A stretch of DNA of 64,000 nucleotides, taken from the NCBI RefSeq assembly GCF_023824195.1, contig NZ_CP085442.1, positions 4,983,501 through 5,047,500 of the forward strand, given 5' to 3'. The notes under the pieces are model-generated. The model made no database searches, was not told the DNA's origin, and was given only the letters and a program-made list of their open reading frames with translations. How positions within the stretch are numbered: the stretch's first letter is position 1; every line of letters begins with the position of its first letter. This DNA comes from Priestia megaterium. GTDB taxonomy: Bacteria; Bacillota; Bacilli; Bacillales; Bacillaceae_H. This document shows, piece after piece, positions 41,907-52,621 of this stretch. The translations under genes and the position numbers were made by a program.

Positions 41907-42467
41907 TTAAAAAGGTAGTAACAATTTGATTCCGAAAGCTAATAAAATGCTCCCGCCCAGTGCCTCACTATATGAACCAAGCCAACCTTGTACTCTTCTG
42001 CCTAGCAGCAGTCCTAACCAAGTTAATAGCATACTCACTACGCCAAAAACAATAATGGTCAAAAACGTTCTTGCCCCAAAAATACCTAAGCTAAGTCCAA
42101 CAGAAAAACTATCTAGACTCACGCTGAGCGCAAAAAATAACAGTCCAAAGCCAACTGGTTTGATAAACGGCGTATCGTCATGCTTAAAGGAGGAATAAAT
42201 CATCTGCGTCCCAAGAATCAGCAATAAAATTCCACCGCCATAGGTAGCAAACATTCCAAGTTTATCAGACAAAAGTCGTCCAATAAACATGCCTAACAGC
42301 GGCATCCAAATATGAAATACACCGATAACAACACCAATGTAGAAAATTTGGCGAAAGCGTAAACGAATTAATCCCATTCCCAAACCAACTGAGAAAGCAT
42401 CCATTCCTAAGGCAAACGCCATAATGACTAACGTGATCATTTCACTAATTAACTGAGATACATTCAT
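41907..42467 (-). CDS. mntP: Manganese efflux pump MntP (YwlD)
   Basis: 186 residues with six membrane helices in two internally similar halves: [15 protein letters not shown] in the first and [19 protein letters not shown] in the second. The repeated Asp-x-F/Ser-SVG motif is typical of DUF204/MntP manganese exporters. AGGGTAAAGATG-type spacing precedes the ATG at 42467. No manganese riboswitch (yybP-ykoY type) fits in the 67-base gap to ywlC. Confidence 0.92.
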   Translation of the reverse strand: MNVSQLISEMITLVIMAFALGMDAFSVGLGMGLIRLRFRQIFYIGVVIGVFHIWMPLLGMFIGRLLSDKLGMFATYGGGILLLILGTQMIYSSFKHDDTPFIKPVGFGLLFFALSVSLDSFSVGLSLGIFGARTFLTIIVFGVVSMLLTWLGLLLGRRVQGWLGSYSEALGGSILLAFGIKLLLPF

Positions 42468-42534
42468 CTTTACCCTCCTCGGACGTGCTCCTATTTCAAA
42501 ATATGCACATTCGAAAAGGTTTAGAAGATGAATT

Positions 42535-43575
42535 TTATTGCTTAATCACATGATGTCCTGCAGCTTTCATTAATCGATTCATAACGGCATGACCGACTCC
42601 TTCTTCAGAAAAACTTTCACTAACGATAATATCTACATCGCACTCATTAAATGAACGAAGCGACTCGTATAAGTGGCTAGCAACCGTCTCTAAATTTGAA
42701 CGAGATCCACATGTGATAACCGCATCCGCTTTATACGCATCTTCATGTTCAGACGTCGTTAATACCCCCACTCGCTTACCCTGATCTTTATAGCGATCAA
42801 TAATAGATTGGAAAAAATCTGAACTGCCGTCAACAATGACAAGCGGTGCATCAGGTGCGTAATGCGTATATTTCATACCTGGAGATTTTGGCGCTTCTTT
42901 ATCACTTATTAACGCTCGATCTACTTTTACGGGACCAATGACATTTTCCAACTCTTTCTGAGTAATGCCGCCCGGCCGTAAAATGATAGGAATCTCTTCC
43001 GTACAATCAAGGACAGTCGACTCTACTCCTACCCCTGTTGCTCCTCCATCTACAACTCCGCTAATACGCCCTTCTAAATCATTCATCACATGATGAGCTA
43101 GAGTGGGACTTGGCTTGCCGGAAAGGTTTGCACTAGGAGCTGCGATAGGCAAAGCCACTTTTTTTAATAATGCGAGGGCTACCGGATGTGATGGCATTCT
43201 CACTGCAATGCTGTTTAAACCAGCCGTAACCTTATCTGAAACTCGATCTTTTTTGGGTAATATTACTGTAAGAGGACCCGGCCAAAAAGCATCGATCACC
43301 TTCTTTGCTTTTGAAGGAATCGACTCTACAAATGTATGAAGCTGCTCTTTATCTCCAATATGAACAATAAGAGGGTTATCACTAGGACGTCCTTTCGCTG
43401 CAAAAATTTTATCCACAGCTTTATCCGATGTTGCATCTCCTCCTAATCCATACACCGTCTCTGTAGGAAAAGCAACCACTTCGTGATTGCGCAGCAAATC
43501 TGCTGCTTCTTCTATCTGTGGATAAATATCTTTTTCGTTCGTAAAATTATCCACAACCCATAACTTAGTTTCCAT
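42535..43575 (-). CDS. ywlC: Threonylcarbamoyl-AMP synthase YwlC (Sua5/TsaC)
   Basis: 346 residues from the ATG at 43575 (METKLWVV), with AAGGAG nine bases upstream. The YrdC domain has [46 protein letters not shown] ([11 protein letters not shown]) and [11 protein letters not shown]. The C-terminal Sua5 domain begins after [15 protein letters not shown] near 235. It makes threonylcarbamoyl-AMP for tRNA t6A37. Three DnaA boxes lie inside its 5' coding region and four or five in the gap upstream. Confidence 0.95.
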   Translation of the reverse strand: METKLWVVDNFTNEKDIYPQIEEAADLLRNHEVVAFPTETVYGLGGDATSDKAVDKIFAAKGRPSDNPLIVHIGDKEQLHTFVESIPSKAKKVIDAFWPGPLTVILPKKDRVSDKVTAGLNSIAVRMPSHPVALALLKKVALPIAAPSANLSGKPSPTLAHHVMNDLEGRISGVVDGGATGVGVESTVLDCTEEIPIILRPGGITQKELENVIGPVKVDRALISDKEAPKSPGMKYTHYAPDAPLVIVDGSSDFFQSIIDRYKDQGKRVGVLTTSEHEDAYKADAVITCGSRSNLETVASHLYESLRSFNECDVDIIVSESFSEEGVGHAVMNRLMKAAGHHVIKQ

Positions 43576-43760
43576 CTTCTTCAACTCCTTTTTCTTTCTA
43601 TATCTAGGTTTTTTTTACTTTAAAAGTACAATATGTATCAAAGATAGTAAAATACATGCATTCATTATATCAACAAACAAGCTTTATCCACAAAATGTGG
43701 ATAAAGCTTATATTTTTGTGAATAACATTGTGGATACCCCATTAAAATGATTTATCCACA
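43409..43760. promoter_or_regulatory. DnaA-box cluster at the ywlC 5' end and upstream gap
   Basis: Seven perfect TTATNCACA boxes: 43409-43417 (+), 43517-43525 (-), 43547-43555 (+) in ywlC; 43684-43692 (+), 43696-43704 (-), 43717-43725 (-), 43752-43760 (+) in the gap. One single-mismatch box lies at 43729-43737 (-). Such density is far above chance. The pair at 43684-43704 forms an inverted repeat. From memory, DnaA-box clusters outside oriC in B. subtilis include one at ywlC and help restrain replication initiation. Confidence 0.85.
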
Positions 43761-43767
43761 TTTTCTT

Positions 43768-44214
43768 TTAACTAGCTGCATAAAACATCACGTAGACATC
43801 CTGAGGATTTGGTAACTTTTTTAAATAAGAATGTTCTTTTAACAACTCAGGCAGTGCACTGTAAGATGTTTGCTGAAAATTCATCATTTGAAAAAAATGT
43901 AGAGAAGATGCCTTATTTGTTAGTAAATATAGTTGCTTCACGCCATGCTTTTGAGCCAGCTGGACGATGCTTTTAAATAGCAGCAGAATATCAGATTGTA
44001 TTAAAGAAGGTGACACGACAAGGGAGCGGAGAATTCCATCCACACCTTCTTTTTCAAACCCAACTGTTGCTAGCAGCTCGCCTTCTTCATTTTCCATTAT
44101 GACAAATTGATGAATATGCTCTTCCACACCTGCTGTGCTGATGCCCGCTTTTTGTAAAAACTGTTGAATTCGAATATAATCACTTTCACTGGCAATTTTT
44201 AATTGTTCTCTCAT
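43768..44214 (-). CDS. ywlB: GNAT-family acetyltransferase YwlB
   Basis: 148 residues from the ATG at 44214 (MREQLKIASESDYIRIQQFL), with AGGTGATT upstream. The GNAT fold is recognisable: FVIMENEEGELLATVGFEKEG (as EGELLATVGFEKEG), LRSLVVSPSL and LYLLTNKASSLHFFQMMNF. The usual Q/RxxGxG acetyl-CoA loop is degenerate here (SPSLIQSDILL), so catalytic activity is uncertain. It sits between spoIIR and the ywlC DnaA-box region as in B. subtilis. Confidence 0.82.
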   Translation of the reverse strand: MREQLKIASESDYIRIQQFLQKAGISTAGVEEHIHQFVIMENEEGELLATVGFEKEGVDGILRSLVVSPSLIQSDILLLFKSIVQLAQKHGVKQLYLLTNKASSLHFFQMMNFQQTSYSALPELLKEHSYLKKLPNPQDVYVMFYAAS

Positions 44215-44299
44215 TTTAATCACCTCAACTTGTTTTCTAGTAACAAATCTATGAGATGATTAAAAAAAGTAGAACTGAATTTTATTTTTAATGATTCTA

Positions 44300-45193
44300 T
44301 TAATTAAATACTGACGATACCCATTCTACTACAAAAAACTTAACTTCTACAGAATCTTCTTTTGATTTAGAATCAGCTTTTTTCTTAGATGAAACAGACT
44401 TTTCAGCTTCTTTAATTTCCTTTTTTTCAGCCTTAGCACTTGTTTCTTCCTTTACTGTGCCGCTTGTATCTTTTGCAATTGCTTCTTTGGAAGATACTGT
44501 TGGTTGAGAAGGTTCCTCAGCTTTCTGCTCAATAGAATCCGATGTAATAGTTGCAGATTGGATTTCTGTTTTCACTGCGGGTTCTTTACTTTCAGCCGAT
44601 TTGTCATCTGTTTTGTCTGCAGATTTTGATTCAGAAGCTCCTGGTTTCTCTTTTTCTTCCTTTGGCTCTTCTTCAGATGGCTCTGGCGCTTTTACCGCTT
44701 CACCGTTTGAGAAATCTAAGAAGCATAAAGGAGGAAATAGTACACACCACCAGTTTGCTCCCTCTCCTTTGCCAAGAGTAATAAGCACGGCTTCATACTC
44801 ACCTGCTGGATATAAAAACTGACCGTACAACTTAGTAGGAAACTCTACTTTTCCGAATTTAACATGAACAGATTCATTTACGCCTTCTTCTTTTAGCACT
44901 TCTTTCGCAATTGTTTCAAGCGCCGGCAAATTTTCTTTAATTGTTTTTCGAGCTACAGTTACAGATGTTAAATCTTTTACCCATTCTGTAATTTGTTCGT
45001 TCACGCGGTCACGAATCAGACGTTTTACGTACTGATCTTTTTCACCGTCGCTGTTCGCTAAAATGCGCAGTCGAATTGCCTCGTCTGGAATGACTGCAGG
45101 CTGATCTGCCTGCACTTGGTTATGTGTATATATAAGTTGAGCATTTGCTCCAATAATTAATAAAATAAAATAAATGATAGCATATTTCTTCAT
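44300..45193 (-). CDS. spoIIR: Stage II sporulation protein SpoIIR with extended C-terminal region
   Basis: 297 residues from 45193. An N-terminal signal/anchor (about 4-20) precedes the SpoIIR domain: IPDEAIRLRILANSDGEKDQ, VKFGKVEFPTKLYG, YPAGEYEAVLITLGKGEGAN, WWCVLFPPLCFLDFSNGEAV, ending near 167. SpoIIR is secreted from the forespore and triggers SpoIIGA to process pro-sigma-E. Residues 168-280 are a Lys/Glu/Ser-rich low-complexity stretch, followed by the conserved-looking end VEVKFFVVEWVSSVF. B. subtilis SpoIIR is about 224 residues, so this protein has roughly 70 extra. The insertion is unbroken in frame. Confidence 0.93.
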   Translation of the reverse strand: MKKYAIIYFILLIIGANAQLIYTHNQVQADQPAVIPDEAIRLRILANSDGEKDQYVKRLIRDRVNEQITEWVKDLTSVTVARKTIKENLPALETIAKEVLKEEGVNESVHVKFGKVEFPTKLYGQFLYPAGEYEAVLITLGKGEGANWWCVLFPPLCFLDFSNGEAVKAPEPSEEEPKEEKEKPGASESKSADKTDDKSAESKEPAVKTEIQSATITSDSIEQKAEEPSQPTVSSKEAIAKDTSGTVKEETSAKAEKKEIKEAEKSVSSKKKADSKSKEDSVEVKFFVVEWVSSVFN

Positions 45194-45280
45194 TTCGGCC
45201 ACCGCCCTTTCATAGGAACAGTATGGCCGAAAGCAAGATATCTTAAACTAGTAATTTAGTAAAAAAATGCATGATTTTCA

Positions 45281-45313
45281 AAAATCAAAGGGAAAATCAT
45301 TCCCTCTGATTTT
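45281..45313 (-). terminator. Terminator of prfA-prmC
   Basis: AAAATCAaAGGGA (45281-45293) and TCCCTcTGATTTT (45301-45313) form a 13-base stem with one mismatch, followed by T residues on the minus strand. It directly follows the prmC stop. Confidence 0.75.
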
Positions 45314-45314
45314 T

Positions 45315-46166
45315 TTAGTTCTCGCGAAGTTGTGCAAAAACCATTCGATCTTTTCCATTAATATCATATACACATTCTACAAAAGCTGTCGGAAACGTTT
45401 TTTGCAGCATCTCAGCTACATCTTTTGTCTGTCCGGCCCCGACTTCAAATCCAATAATACTATTTGACTTCGTCACATATGGCAACTCTTCCATGAAACG
45501 TCGATAAAAATCCAGGCCATCTTTTCCACCAAAAAGAGCTCGGTTTGGCTCATGATCTTTTACCACTGTGGACAACTCATCATCTGCTGGAATATAAGGC
45601 GGATTAGACACAATTACATCAAATTTCTGATTCGATGATAGAAATGGTTGTAATAGATCTCCCTGTATAAACGTGACAGCAGCGTCCAGGTTTTGAGCAT
45701 TTTCTTTGGCTACGCTTAAAGATTCTATAGCTATATCGGTTGCTGTAACTTCCACTCTGTCAAGCTCCAAAGCTAAAGTGATAGCAATCGCCCCACTTCC
45801 CGTTCCAATATCTACAAGCTCAATAGGCTGGTGTTGAAATTCTTTTTTTATTCGAGAAATCATTCCGTATACCAGCTCTTCTGTTTCGGGTCTTGGAATT
45901 AATACATGTTCGTTTACAATAAATGAACGCCCGTAAAATTCTTCTGTCCCGATTAGATATTGTACAGGCATACCTGCTTTATGAGCATGGACATCTTGTT
46001 CAAATCTTTTTAGAATTTCTTCTTCTAGTTCTTCCTGCAGAGCTCCTAGCAAATGAGTTCTCGTCATCTGTAAGTGGTGGCGAAGCAAGAGTTCTCCCGC
46101 GTTTTCATCTCGCTTTGCCTCTTTCAAAAAAGAAGAAGCCCACTTAAGGGCTTCAAATACTTTCAT
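45315..46166 (-). CDS. prmC: Release factor glutamine methyltransferase PrmC (HemK)
   Basis: 283 residues. The helical N-terminal domain includes [12 protein letters not shown] and [16 protein letters not shown]. The SAM-binding motif is [16 protein letters not shown], and the catalytic motif is [10 protein letters not shown]. It methylates the GGQ glutamine of release factors. Its ATG overlaps the prfA stop by one base (TAATG), and prfA encodes its substrate. Confidence 0.95.
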   Translation of the reverse strand: MKVFEALKWASSFLKEAKRDENAGELLLRHHLQMTRTHLLGALQEELEEEILKRFEQDVHAHKAGMPVQYLIGTEEFYGRSFIVNEHVLIPRPETEELVYGMISRIKKEFQHQPIELVDIGTGSGAIAITLALELDRVEVTATDIAIESLSVAKENAQNLDAAVTFIQGDLLQPFLSSNQKFDVIVSNPPYIPADDELSTVVKDHEPNRALFGGKDGLDFYRRFMEELPYVTKSNSIIGFEVGAGQTKDVAEMLQKTFPTAFVECVYDINGKDRMVFAQLREN

Positions 46167-47233
46167 TAGTTCGAATCTTCCATTCGGCGCGCTTGGTCTT
46201 CCATTACTAATGCATCGATGATTTCATCAAGCTTGCCTTCTAAGATTTGATCTAGCTTTTGAATCGTTAGACCAATACGGTGGTCCGTTACGCGATTTTG
46301 CGGGAAGTTATACGTACGGATACGCTCAGAGCGATCTCCTGATCCAACTGCTTGTTTGCGCGTTGCATCGTACTCTGCTTGTGCTTCTCGCTGAAACTTA
46401 TCGTACACGCGAGCACGCAATACTTTCATTGCTTTTTCTTTATTTTTAATCTGAGACTTTTCATCTTGACAGGATACCACTGTATTTGTTGGTAAATGTG
46501 TTAAACGAACGGCTGACATCGTCGTATTAACACTTTGGCCTCCAGGTCCACTTGAAGCAAATGTATCTACACGGATGTCTTTTTCATGAATGTCCACTTC
46601 AACTTCTTCCGCTTCAGGAAGACATGCTACCGTTGCTGTAGATGTATGAATACGACCTCCTGATTCTGTTTCAGGAACTCGTTGAACACGGTGTGCACCG
46701 TTTTCAAATTTCATCTTTGAGTACGCACCTTTACCGTTAATCATAAAGATAATTTCTTTATAACCGCCTACTCCAGTAGTCGTTGCTTCCATTACTTCTG
46801 TTTTCCAGCCTTGTGATTCAGCAAAGCGCGAATACATGCGGTACAAATTAGCTGCGAATAATGCTGCTTCATCTCCACCAGCCGCTCCACGAACCTCCAT
46901 GATTACGTTTTTATCATCGTTTGGATCTTTTGGAATTAATAAAATACGTAGCTTTTCAACTAGCTCTTCTTGCTGCGTTTCTAACTCGGCAATTTCTTCT
47001 TTTACCATGTCACGCATATCTGCATCAAGCTTATCTTCAAGCATCGTTTTCGCTTCTGATAACTGCTCTTTTACATCTTTGTATTCCTGATAAGCGGCTA
47101 CCGTTTGTTGTATATCTGATTGTTCCTTCGAATATTCTCTCAACTTAGAGGGGTTGTTTACGATCTCAGGGTCACTCAGAAGTTCGTTTAACTTCTCATA
47201 GCGCGCCTCTACCGCTTCTAAACGATCAAACAC
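46166..47233 (-). CDS. prfA: Peptide chain release factor 1 PrfA
   Basis: 355 residues from a GTG at 47233 ([20 protein letters not shown]), with GAGGTGA upstream; an ATG at 47263 adds non-conserved residues. The PxT-type stop-codon motif region ([19 protein letters not shown]) and the GGQ motif in [16 protein letters not shown] are intact. It recognises UAA and UAG. It is followed directly by prmC. Confidence 0.95.
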   Translation of the reverse strand: MFDRLEAVEARYEKLNELLSDPEIVNNPSKLREYSKEQSDIQQTVAAYQEYKDVKEQLSEAKTMLEDKLDADMRDMVKEEIAELETQQEELVEKLRILLIPKDPNDDKNVIMEVRGAAGGDEAALFAANLYRMYSRFAESQGWKTEVMEATTTGVGGYKEIIFMINGKGAYSKMKFENGAHRVQRVPETESGGRIHTSTATVACLPEAEEVEVDIHEKDIRVDTFASSGPGGQSVNTTMSAVRLTHLPTNTVVSCQDEKSQIKNKEKAMKVLRARVYDKFQREAQAEYDATRKQAVGSGDRSERIRTYNFPQNRVTDHRIGLTIQKLDQILEGKLDEIIDALVMEDQARRMEDSN

Positions 47234-47325
47234 GTCATTCACCTCATTCTTTATCCATAACATTGTAATTATAGTATAGCTTTAAAATAGAGTCAAAACC
47301 TTGTTAATACACGTATATGAACAAA

Positions 47326-47351
47326 AAAACAGAACTGCGCGTTCTGTTTTT
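47326..47351. terminator. Terminator downstream of tdk
   Basis: AAAACAGAAC and GTTCTGTTTT form a ten-bp stem with a five-base loop TGCGC. T tracts on both strands. It lies about 20 bases past the tdk stop. Confidence 0.85.
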
Positions 47352-47371
47352 ATCATCATAAAATTCTTGCT

Positions 47372-47998
47372 TTATTTTTCGACCATTTCGCTTGAGTCCA
47401 CAGACACAGCTTGTCCTTTAGACTTTTGCACAACGTGGCAATGACGACATCTTGGTTCGTACGATTCAGACGCACCGACTAAAATAATAGGGTCGTCATA
47501 AGAAGCAGGCTCACCGTTAATCAAACGCTGCGTACGGCTCGCAGGAGAGCCACATGAAGCGCACACGGCCTGTAGCTTTGTTACCGATTCTGCAATAGCC
47601 ATTAACTGCGGCATTTGTCCAAAAGGTTCACCTTTGAAGTCTTGGTCTAACCCTGCTACAATCACACGAAAGCCTTGATCTGCTAAAGATTGAACAATTT
47701 CTAAAATATCTGTGTCAAAAAACTGTACTTCGTCTATCGCTACTACGTCTGTCTCTTCATTTACTCGCTTTAAAATATCGCGCGATGCCGAGATTGAATA
47801 AGCCATAACAGATGTACCATTATGCGAAACGACAGCTTCTTCGCTATATCGATTATCAATTGCAGGCTTGAACACTTGTGCCTTTTGTTTAGCAAACTGC
47901 GTACGGCGCACACGTCGAATCAACTCTTCTGATTTCCCTGAAAACATACTGCCACAAATTACTTCTATCCAACCACTTTGTTTCATTACGTACACCAC
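47372..47998 (-). CDS. tdk: Thymidine kinase Tdk
   Basis: 208 residues starting at a GTG at 47998 or the next codon (GTG at 47995); AAGGGAG lies upstream. P-loop [14 protein letters not shown], Walker-B-like AIDEVQFFD, and the lasso zinc site CASCGSP / CRHC. It phosphorylates thymidine with ATP. It lies between prfA and rpmE as in B. subtilis. Confidence 0.94.
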   Translation of the reverse strand: MVYVMKQSGWIEVICGSMFSGKSEELIRRVRRTQFAKQKAQVFKPAIDNRYSEEAVVSHNGTSVMAYSISASRDILKRVNEETDVVAIDEVQFFDTDILEIVQSLADQGFRVIVAGLDQDFKGEPFGQMPQLMAIAESVTKLQAVCASCGSPASRTQRLINGEPASYDDPIILVGASESYEPRCRHCHVVQKSKGQAVSVDSSEMVEK

Positions 47999-48142
47999 TG
48001 CGGGACTCTCCCTTCTTCTCGTTCCGTTTCTGAGCGAACCGCTACTAACTTAATCTACGTCTTCTATGTAGATCTTATTCCTATGATAAAGTACCCACTT
48101 TTTTATCAAGCAGACACTGTTTTTCTACTTTTATAAGCAAAA

Positions 48143-48175
48143 AAACAGGCAAGAAGTTAAGCTACTTGCCTGTTT
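48143..48175 (-). terminator. Terminator of rpmE
   Basis: AAACAGGCAAG (48143-48153) and CTTGCCTGTTT (48165-48175) form an 11-bp stem with an 11-base loop, with seven T following on the minus strand. Confidence 0.88.
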
Positions 48176-48190
48176 GTTTCGACAATTTGA

Positions 48191-48391
48191 TTATTTAAGA
48201 CCGTATTTTTTGTTGAAGCGATCAACACGGCCACCAGCTTCAGCGAATTTTTGACGACCAGTGTAGAATGGGTGACATTCAGAACAAGTCTCAACGCGGA
48301 TCTCTTCTTTTACAGAACCACTTTCAAATTCGTTTCCGCAAGTACATTTAACCATAACTGTTTTATAGTTTGGATGAATTCCTGTTTTCAT
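48191..48391 (-). CDS. rpmE: 50S ribosomal protein L31 RpmE (zinc type)
   Basis: 66 residues from the ATG at 48391 ([16 protein letters not shown]), with AAGGAGA upstream. The four zinc-binding cysteines are present (KCTCGN and CSECHPF), so it is the C+ form used under zinc-replete conditions. It ends [12 protein letters not shown]. It is encoded just after rho as in B. subtilis. Confidence 0.96.
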   Translation of the reverse strand: MKTGIHPNYKTVMVKCTCGNEFESGSVKEEIRVETCSECHPFYTGRQKFAEAGGRVDRFNKKYGLK

Positions 48392-48545
48392 TCGTTTCAT
48401 CTCCTTCCGCCCTGAATCATTCTGAAACAGAGTTTATTGATAAAGATAGTGATGAAATAATAACTATTTCACTGTGTACTTTATCAACACACATGATGAA
48501 ATTATAACAAGGGTTGTATGCTTTTGCAACCACATGTTTTATAAC

Positions 48546-49820
48546 TTATCGTTTATTTGCTAGAAGTGTTTTTTTCTCTTCCGTTAACATCGAAAAGAAC
48601 TCTTCATTTGTCTTTGTTTGACGTAAACGTTTTAAGAATTTTTCTGCAAAATCAGGAGCATCTGCCATTGATTTACGAATTGCCCATAAGTGGTCTAAAT
48701 GCTCTTTTGGAATTAACAGCTCTTCTTTACGTGTGCCTGAGCGACGAATGTCAATCGCAGGGAAGATACGTTTTTCAGCTAGTGAACGATCTAGATGCAG
48801 TTCCATGTTACCTGTACCTTTAAATTCTTCATAAATAACATCATCCATACGAGAGCCTGTATCAATTAAGGCTGTTGCTAGAATGGTTAAGCTGCCTCCA
48901 TCTTCAATGTTACGAGCAGCTCCAAAGAATCGTTTTGGACGGTGAAAAGCAGCCGGGTCAATACCCCCTGATAGTGTACGACCGCTCGGTGGAATAACTA
49001 AGTTATAAGCACGAGCAAGTCTTGTGATGCTATCCATCAAAATGACAACATCTTTTTTGTGTTCGACTAATCTCATCGCACGTTCAAGGACAAGTTCCGC
49101 TACTTTAATGTGGTTTTCTGGCACTTCGTCAAATGTAGAACTTACAACATCACCGTCAACCGAACGCTCAATGTCCGTCACTTCCTCAGGACGCTCATCA
49201 ATAAGAAGGACAATCAATTCTGCATCAGGATGATTCGTTGTAATGCTATTGGCAATTTCTTTTAACAGCATCGTTTTACCTGCTTTTGGCGGCGCGACAA
49301 TTAGTCCCCTTTGCCCAAACCCAATCGGTGAAATCAAGTCAATAATACGCGTAGAGAAACTTCTTGGCTGAGTTTCCAGCAGCATTTGCTCATTTGGATA
49401 AATCGGCGTTAGCGCTGGAAAATGCACGCGATCTTTTGACGTTTCTGGATCTTCTCCGTTTACTGCTTCTACATGTAATAATCCGTAGTAGCGCTCATTT
49501 TCTTTTGGAGGACGAACTTTCCCCGATACCTTGTCTCCATTACGCAGATCGAAGCGACGAATTTGTGAAGCTGAGATATAAATATCTTCTGAACTCGGTG
49601 AATAGTTAATTGGTCGTAAGAAACCGAATCCTTCTGACTGAATAATTTCAAGAACGCCTTCCATAAATAAAAGCCCATCTTGTTCAGCTTGAGCCTTTAA
49701 AATAGCAAAGACAAGTTCTTTTTTCGTTAATTTACTATAGTACGAAACTTTATACTCACGAGCATGTTCATATAGCTCTTTTAATTTCATATTTTCTAAA
49801 CTGGATAATGTTAAGTTCAT
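48546..49820 (-). CDS. rho: Transcription termination factor Rho
   Basis: 424 residues. N-terminal [20 protein letters not shown], cold-shock/RNA-binding domain ([20 protein letters not shown]), P-loop [11 protein letters not shown] at about 175-185, [14 protein letters not shown], the Q-loop/R-loop region and [19 protein letters not shown]. It is a hexameric RNA helicase that ends transcription. A weak GTGGTG site precedes the ATG. About 500 bases of AT-rich leader lie upstream, where autoregulation of rho would act. Confidence 0.97.
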   Translation of the reverse strand: MNLTLSSLENMKLKELYEHAREYKVSYYSKLTKKELVFAILKAQAEQDGLLFMEGVLEIIQSEGFGFLRPINYSPSSEDIYISASQIRRFDLRNGDKVSGKVRPPKENERYYGLLHVEAVNGEDPETSKDRVHFPALTPIYPNEQMLLETQPRSFSTRIIDLISPIGFGQRGLIVAPPKAGKTMLLKEIANSITTNHPDAELIVLLIDERPEEVTDIERSVDGDVVSSTFDEVPENHIKVAELVLERAMRLVEHKKDVVILMDSITRLARAYNLVIPPSGRTLSGGIDPAAFHRPKRFFGAARNIEDGGSLTILATALIDTGSRMDDVIYEEFKGTGNMELHLDRSLAEKRIFPAIDIRRSGTRKEELLIPKEHLDHLWAIRKSMADAPDFAEKFLKRLRQTKTNEEFFSMLTEEKKTLLANKR

Positions 49821-50246
49821 TAGGACACCACGCTTTATAATGAATAATTTTTAACCGTTCCTCCCATATTAAATTCAAATATAAAATTGAGAGATGATAT
49901 GGATGGAATAAATCTGTGAAAATGGAGAATATAACCTTTGAAGTATAATAAGTAGAATCAATTGATTAACTATACACTTTTAGAAGAATAATTCCGACAT
50001 AAAACCATTTATATTATCTTGATAAATTTAACGTAGCAATTTATATTCTAACCTTTTTCTATCTTTTTAATCAATCTTTTTTTACTTTAGAAGATGAATA
50101 AAAAAAAGGAAATTTAATAGCTTACGAGAAGCGAGGAAAACCTTTTCATAATTTCACATTAAAGGAAATAAACTGGACGTTAAAATAAGAAGTGAAATTT
50201 ATCTTTTAGCTTCCCTTTTTATCTATTTACCCTATTCATAAATATA
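49821..50246. other. Long AT-rich rho leader region
   Basis: No ORF with a ribosome site is seen on either strand in this stretch between rho and the murAB terminator. It is unusually long for this compact arm. It should hold the rho promoter and a long 5' UTR on the minus strand. I could not assign a convincing promoter. Confidence 0.4.
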
Positions 50247-50292
50247 TAAGCTACACAGACATAGAAGAACGCTCCTACGCCTGTGTAGCTTA
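50247..50292 (-). terminator. Terminator of murAB
   Basis: TAAGCTACACAG (50247-50258) and CTGTGTAGCTTA (50281-50292) form a 12-bp stem. It extends inward by up to seven more pairs with wobble (CTATGT/GCGTAG). The T tract on the minus strand is poor (TATATATTT), so strength comes from the stem. Confidence 0.65.
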
Positions 50293-50345
50293 TTAAAAAG
50301 CTCATTTCTAAACTTTGCTTTCATGACTGTGGCACCGATTTGCCT

Positions 50346-51632
50346 CTATGAATTTTGAAATTGCTCAATTTCCTCTTGAGTCATCTCTTCACGCCAAATC
50401 ATTGCCCCTAAATCCGATAGCTTGTCTACTAAATGACTGTAACCTCGGTCAATGTGCTCTAAACCCGTTACCTCTGTAATCCCTTTGGCCATTAAGCCAG
50501 CGGTTACGAGAGCTGCTCCTGCTCGTAAGTCCGACGCTTTCACACGTGCACCTTGTAAGTGAATGGGACCATTAATAATAGCAGAACGTCCTTCTACCTT
50601 AACAGATGCATTCATTCGTCTCAGCTCGTCAATATGCTTAAACCTTGCACCGTAAATTGTATCCGTCACAACGCTTGTACCAGACGCTCTTGTTAGAAGC
50701 GTCGTAAATGGCTGCTGTAAATCAGTGGGAAAACCTGGATATACTAGCGTCTTAATATCTACGGGCTTCAATAGTTGACGAGTCGCTACAAGAATCTGAT
50801 CTGAGCTTGTTTCGATATGAATACCCATCTCACGCATTTTAGCCGTTAATGACTCCAAATGCTGGGGGATGACGTTGTCAACAATAACTTCTTTCCCCAT
50901 ACTCGCTCCCATGATCATATATGTGCCTGCTTCAATTCGGTCTGGAATGATGGAATGACGGCACCCTTTTAATTGATCTACTCCATCAATTCGAATAACA
51001 TCCGTACCTGCACCTTTAATACGGGCACCCATACTTGTCAGTAACGTAGCTACATCAATAATTTCAGGCTCTTTAGCAGCATTCTCAATAACGGTACGCC
51101 CTTTTGCTCTTACAGCAGCGAGCATAATATTGATTGTTGCTCCTACGCTAACAACGTCTAAATAAATTCGAGCACCAATCAGTTCATCAGCTCGAAGGTA
51201 AATAGCTCCTTGCTCATTTGTTACTTTAGCGCCAAGAGCTTCAAAGCCTTTAATGTGCTGATCGATTGGTCTAGGACCAAGGTAACAGCCTCCTGGAAGC
51301 CCAACTACCGCTTTTTTAAAGCGTCCCAACATTGCCCCCATTAAATAATAAGAAGCGCGTAATTTTTTTACTTTTCCGTTCGGTAAAGGCATTGCAACCA
51401 TTCCGGATGGATCTACTGTTAATTCGTCGTTATCAATGGTTACTTTCCCACCAATTTCTTCAACTAAATCCCCTAATAACTGCACGTCTGAAATATCGGG
51501 CAGACCTTCAATTGTAACAGGTGACTCGGCTAAAATTGTTGCTGGAATAAGCGCAACGGCACTATTTTTAGCACCACTGACGCGGACGGATCCACTTAAG
51601 GTAAAGCCACCTTGTATTTTTAACTTTTCCAT
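50346..51632 (-). CDS. murAB: UDP-GlcNAc 1-carboxyvinyltransferase MurAB (MurZ)
   Basis: 428 residues of the EPSP-synthase fold. The start is [20 protein letters not shown]. The catalytic Cys is in [13 protein letters not shown], with [26 protein letters not shown] and [12 protein letters not shown]. It is the second MurA of low-GC Gram-positives, 25 kb from murAA. GGGAGC precedes the ATG. It lies between rho and tal as in B. subtilis murAB (murZ). Confidence 0.95.
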   Translation of the reverse strand: MEKLKIQGGFTLSGSVRVSGAKNSAVALIPATILAESPVTIEGLPDISDVQLLGDLVEEIGGKVTIDNDELTVDPSGMVAMPLPNGKVKKLRASYYLMGAMLGRFKKAVVGLPGGCYLGPRPIDQHIKGFEALGAKVTNEQGAIYLRADELIGARIYLDVVSVGATINIMLAAVRAKGRTVIENAAKEPEIIDVATLLTSMGARIKGAGTDVIRIDGVDQLKGCRHSIIPDRIEAGTYMIMGASMGKEVIVDNVIPQHLESLTAKMREMGIHIETSSDQILVATRQLLKPVDIKTLVYPGFPTDLQQPFTTLLTRASGTSVVTDTIYGARFKHIDELRRMNASVKVEGRSAIINGPIHLQGARVKASDLRAGAALVTAGLMAKGITEVTGLEHIDRGYSHLVDKLSDLGAMIWREEMTQEEIEQFQNS

Positions 51633-51792
51633 TTATAGCTCCCTTCTAGTGAAAGAAAGTTTCTCACCTAGTAATTGAGGAAAATTTTGGTACAAAGAAT
51701 ACCTAAAAGAATGGTTATTTTTCCTATTACCTACTAGTGTACACGAAAATGAAAAAATCATGTATAGTTTCGACAAGATAAAAGAAAAATAT

Positions 51793-51821
51793 GGCATTCA
51801 CCTGTCAGGATGGTAAATGCC
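51793..51821 (-). terminator. Terminator of tal
   Basis: GGCATTcACC (51793-51802) and GGTaAATGCC (51812-51821) form a ten-base stem with one mismatch and a nine-base loop, followed by ATATTTTTCTTTT on the minus strand. Confidence 0.7.
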
Positions 51822-51839
51822 ACACAAATTTATACATGT

Positions 51840-52484
51840 TTAGACATTTCGTTTTTCCCAATCTGCTAAAAATTGGTCAATTCCTGCATTTGTTAACGGA
51901 TGTTTGAACAATTGCATTAAAACTTTGTAAGGAATTGTCGCAATATGTGCTCCATTTTTTGCAGCTTCTGTTACGTGCATCGGATGACGAATAGATGCTG
52001 CAATAATTTCTGATGGAATGTCATGAATCGCAAAAATATCTGCGATATCTGAGATTAAATCGAGGCCATTAAAACCAATATCGTCTAACCTTCCCAAGAA
52101 AGGCGATACGTAAGTAGCACCTGCTCTTGCTGCCATTAACGCTTGGTTAGCTGAGAAAATAAGCGTTACGTTTGTCTTAATACCTAAACTAGTAAATTCT
52201 TTTACTGCTTTTAAGCCATCTGGAGTCATCGGTACCTTGATTGTAATATTCGGCGCAATCGCAGCAAGCTCTTTTCCTTCGCGAATCATGCCTTCTGCAT
52301 CAAGCGCAATCACTTCTGCACTTACAGATCCTTCAACGAACTCTGTAATTTCACGAAGACGATCTTCAAACGTGATGTTCTCTTTAGCTACTAAACTAGG
52401 ATTTGTTGTAACCCCCGCTAACAAACCTAATGAATGCGCTTCCTTAATCTCGTCTAAATTAGCCGTATCAATAAAAAACTTCAT
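51840..52484 (-). CDS. tal: Transaldolase (TalB/MipB-like, YwjH)
   Basis: 214 residues from the ATG at 52484 ([20 protein letters not shown]), with GGGGGATG upstream. Motifs are [12 protein letters not shown], the Schiff-base Lys in [21 protein letters not shown] and [15 protein letters not shown]. It is a short-type transaldolase/fructose-6-phosphate aldolase of the pentose phosphate pathway. It follows fbaA by ~140 bases as in B. subtilis ywjH. Confidence 0.92.
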   Translation of the reverse strand: MKFFIDTANLDEIKEAHSLGLLAGVTTNPSLVAKENITFEDRLREITEFVEGSVSAEVIALDAEGMIREGKELAAIAPNITIKVPMTPDGLKAVKEFTSLGIKTNVTLIFSANQALMAARAGATYVSPFLGRLDDIGFNGLDLISDIADIFAIHDIPSEIIAASIRHPMHVTEAAKNGAHIATIPYKVLMQLFKHPLTNAGIDQFLADWEKRNV

Positions 52485-52540
52485 GAATGCCATCCCCCTG
52501 TGTTATGTATTCAGAATGATAAGAAAATTATAGTAAAAAT

Positions 52541-52573
52541 AAAACCGCCTTACAATAAAAATAAGACGGTTTT
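52541..52573 (-). terminator. Terminator of fbaA
   Basis: AAAACCGcCTTA (52541-52552) and TAAGaCGGTTTT (52562-52573) form a 12-base stem with one mismatch and a nine-base loop, followed by ATTTTTA on the minus strand. Confidence 0.75.
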
Positions 52574-52621
52574 ATTTTTCAGACTCAACTAACTGCAAAC
52601 AGGTAATCCAAAGATTTCAAA

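Noticed and set aside
41701..41910. 69-codon plus-strand ORF opposite the mntP downstream region
   Set aside because: It starts without a ribosome site and is the complement of the more plausible minus-strand frame at 41727-41876.
42468..42534. Manganese riboswitch before mntP
   Set aside because: The gap is only 67 bases and lacks the conserved yybP-ykoY loops.
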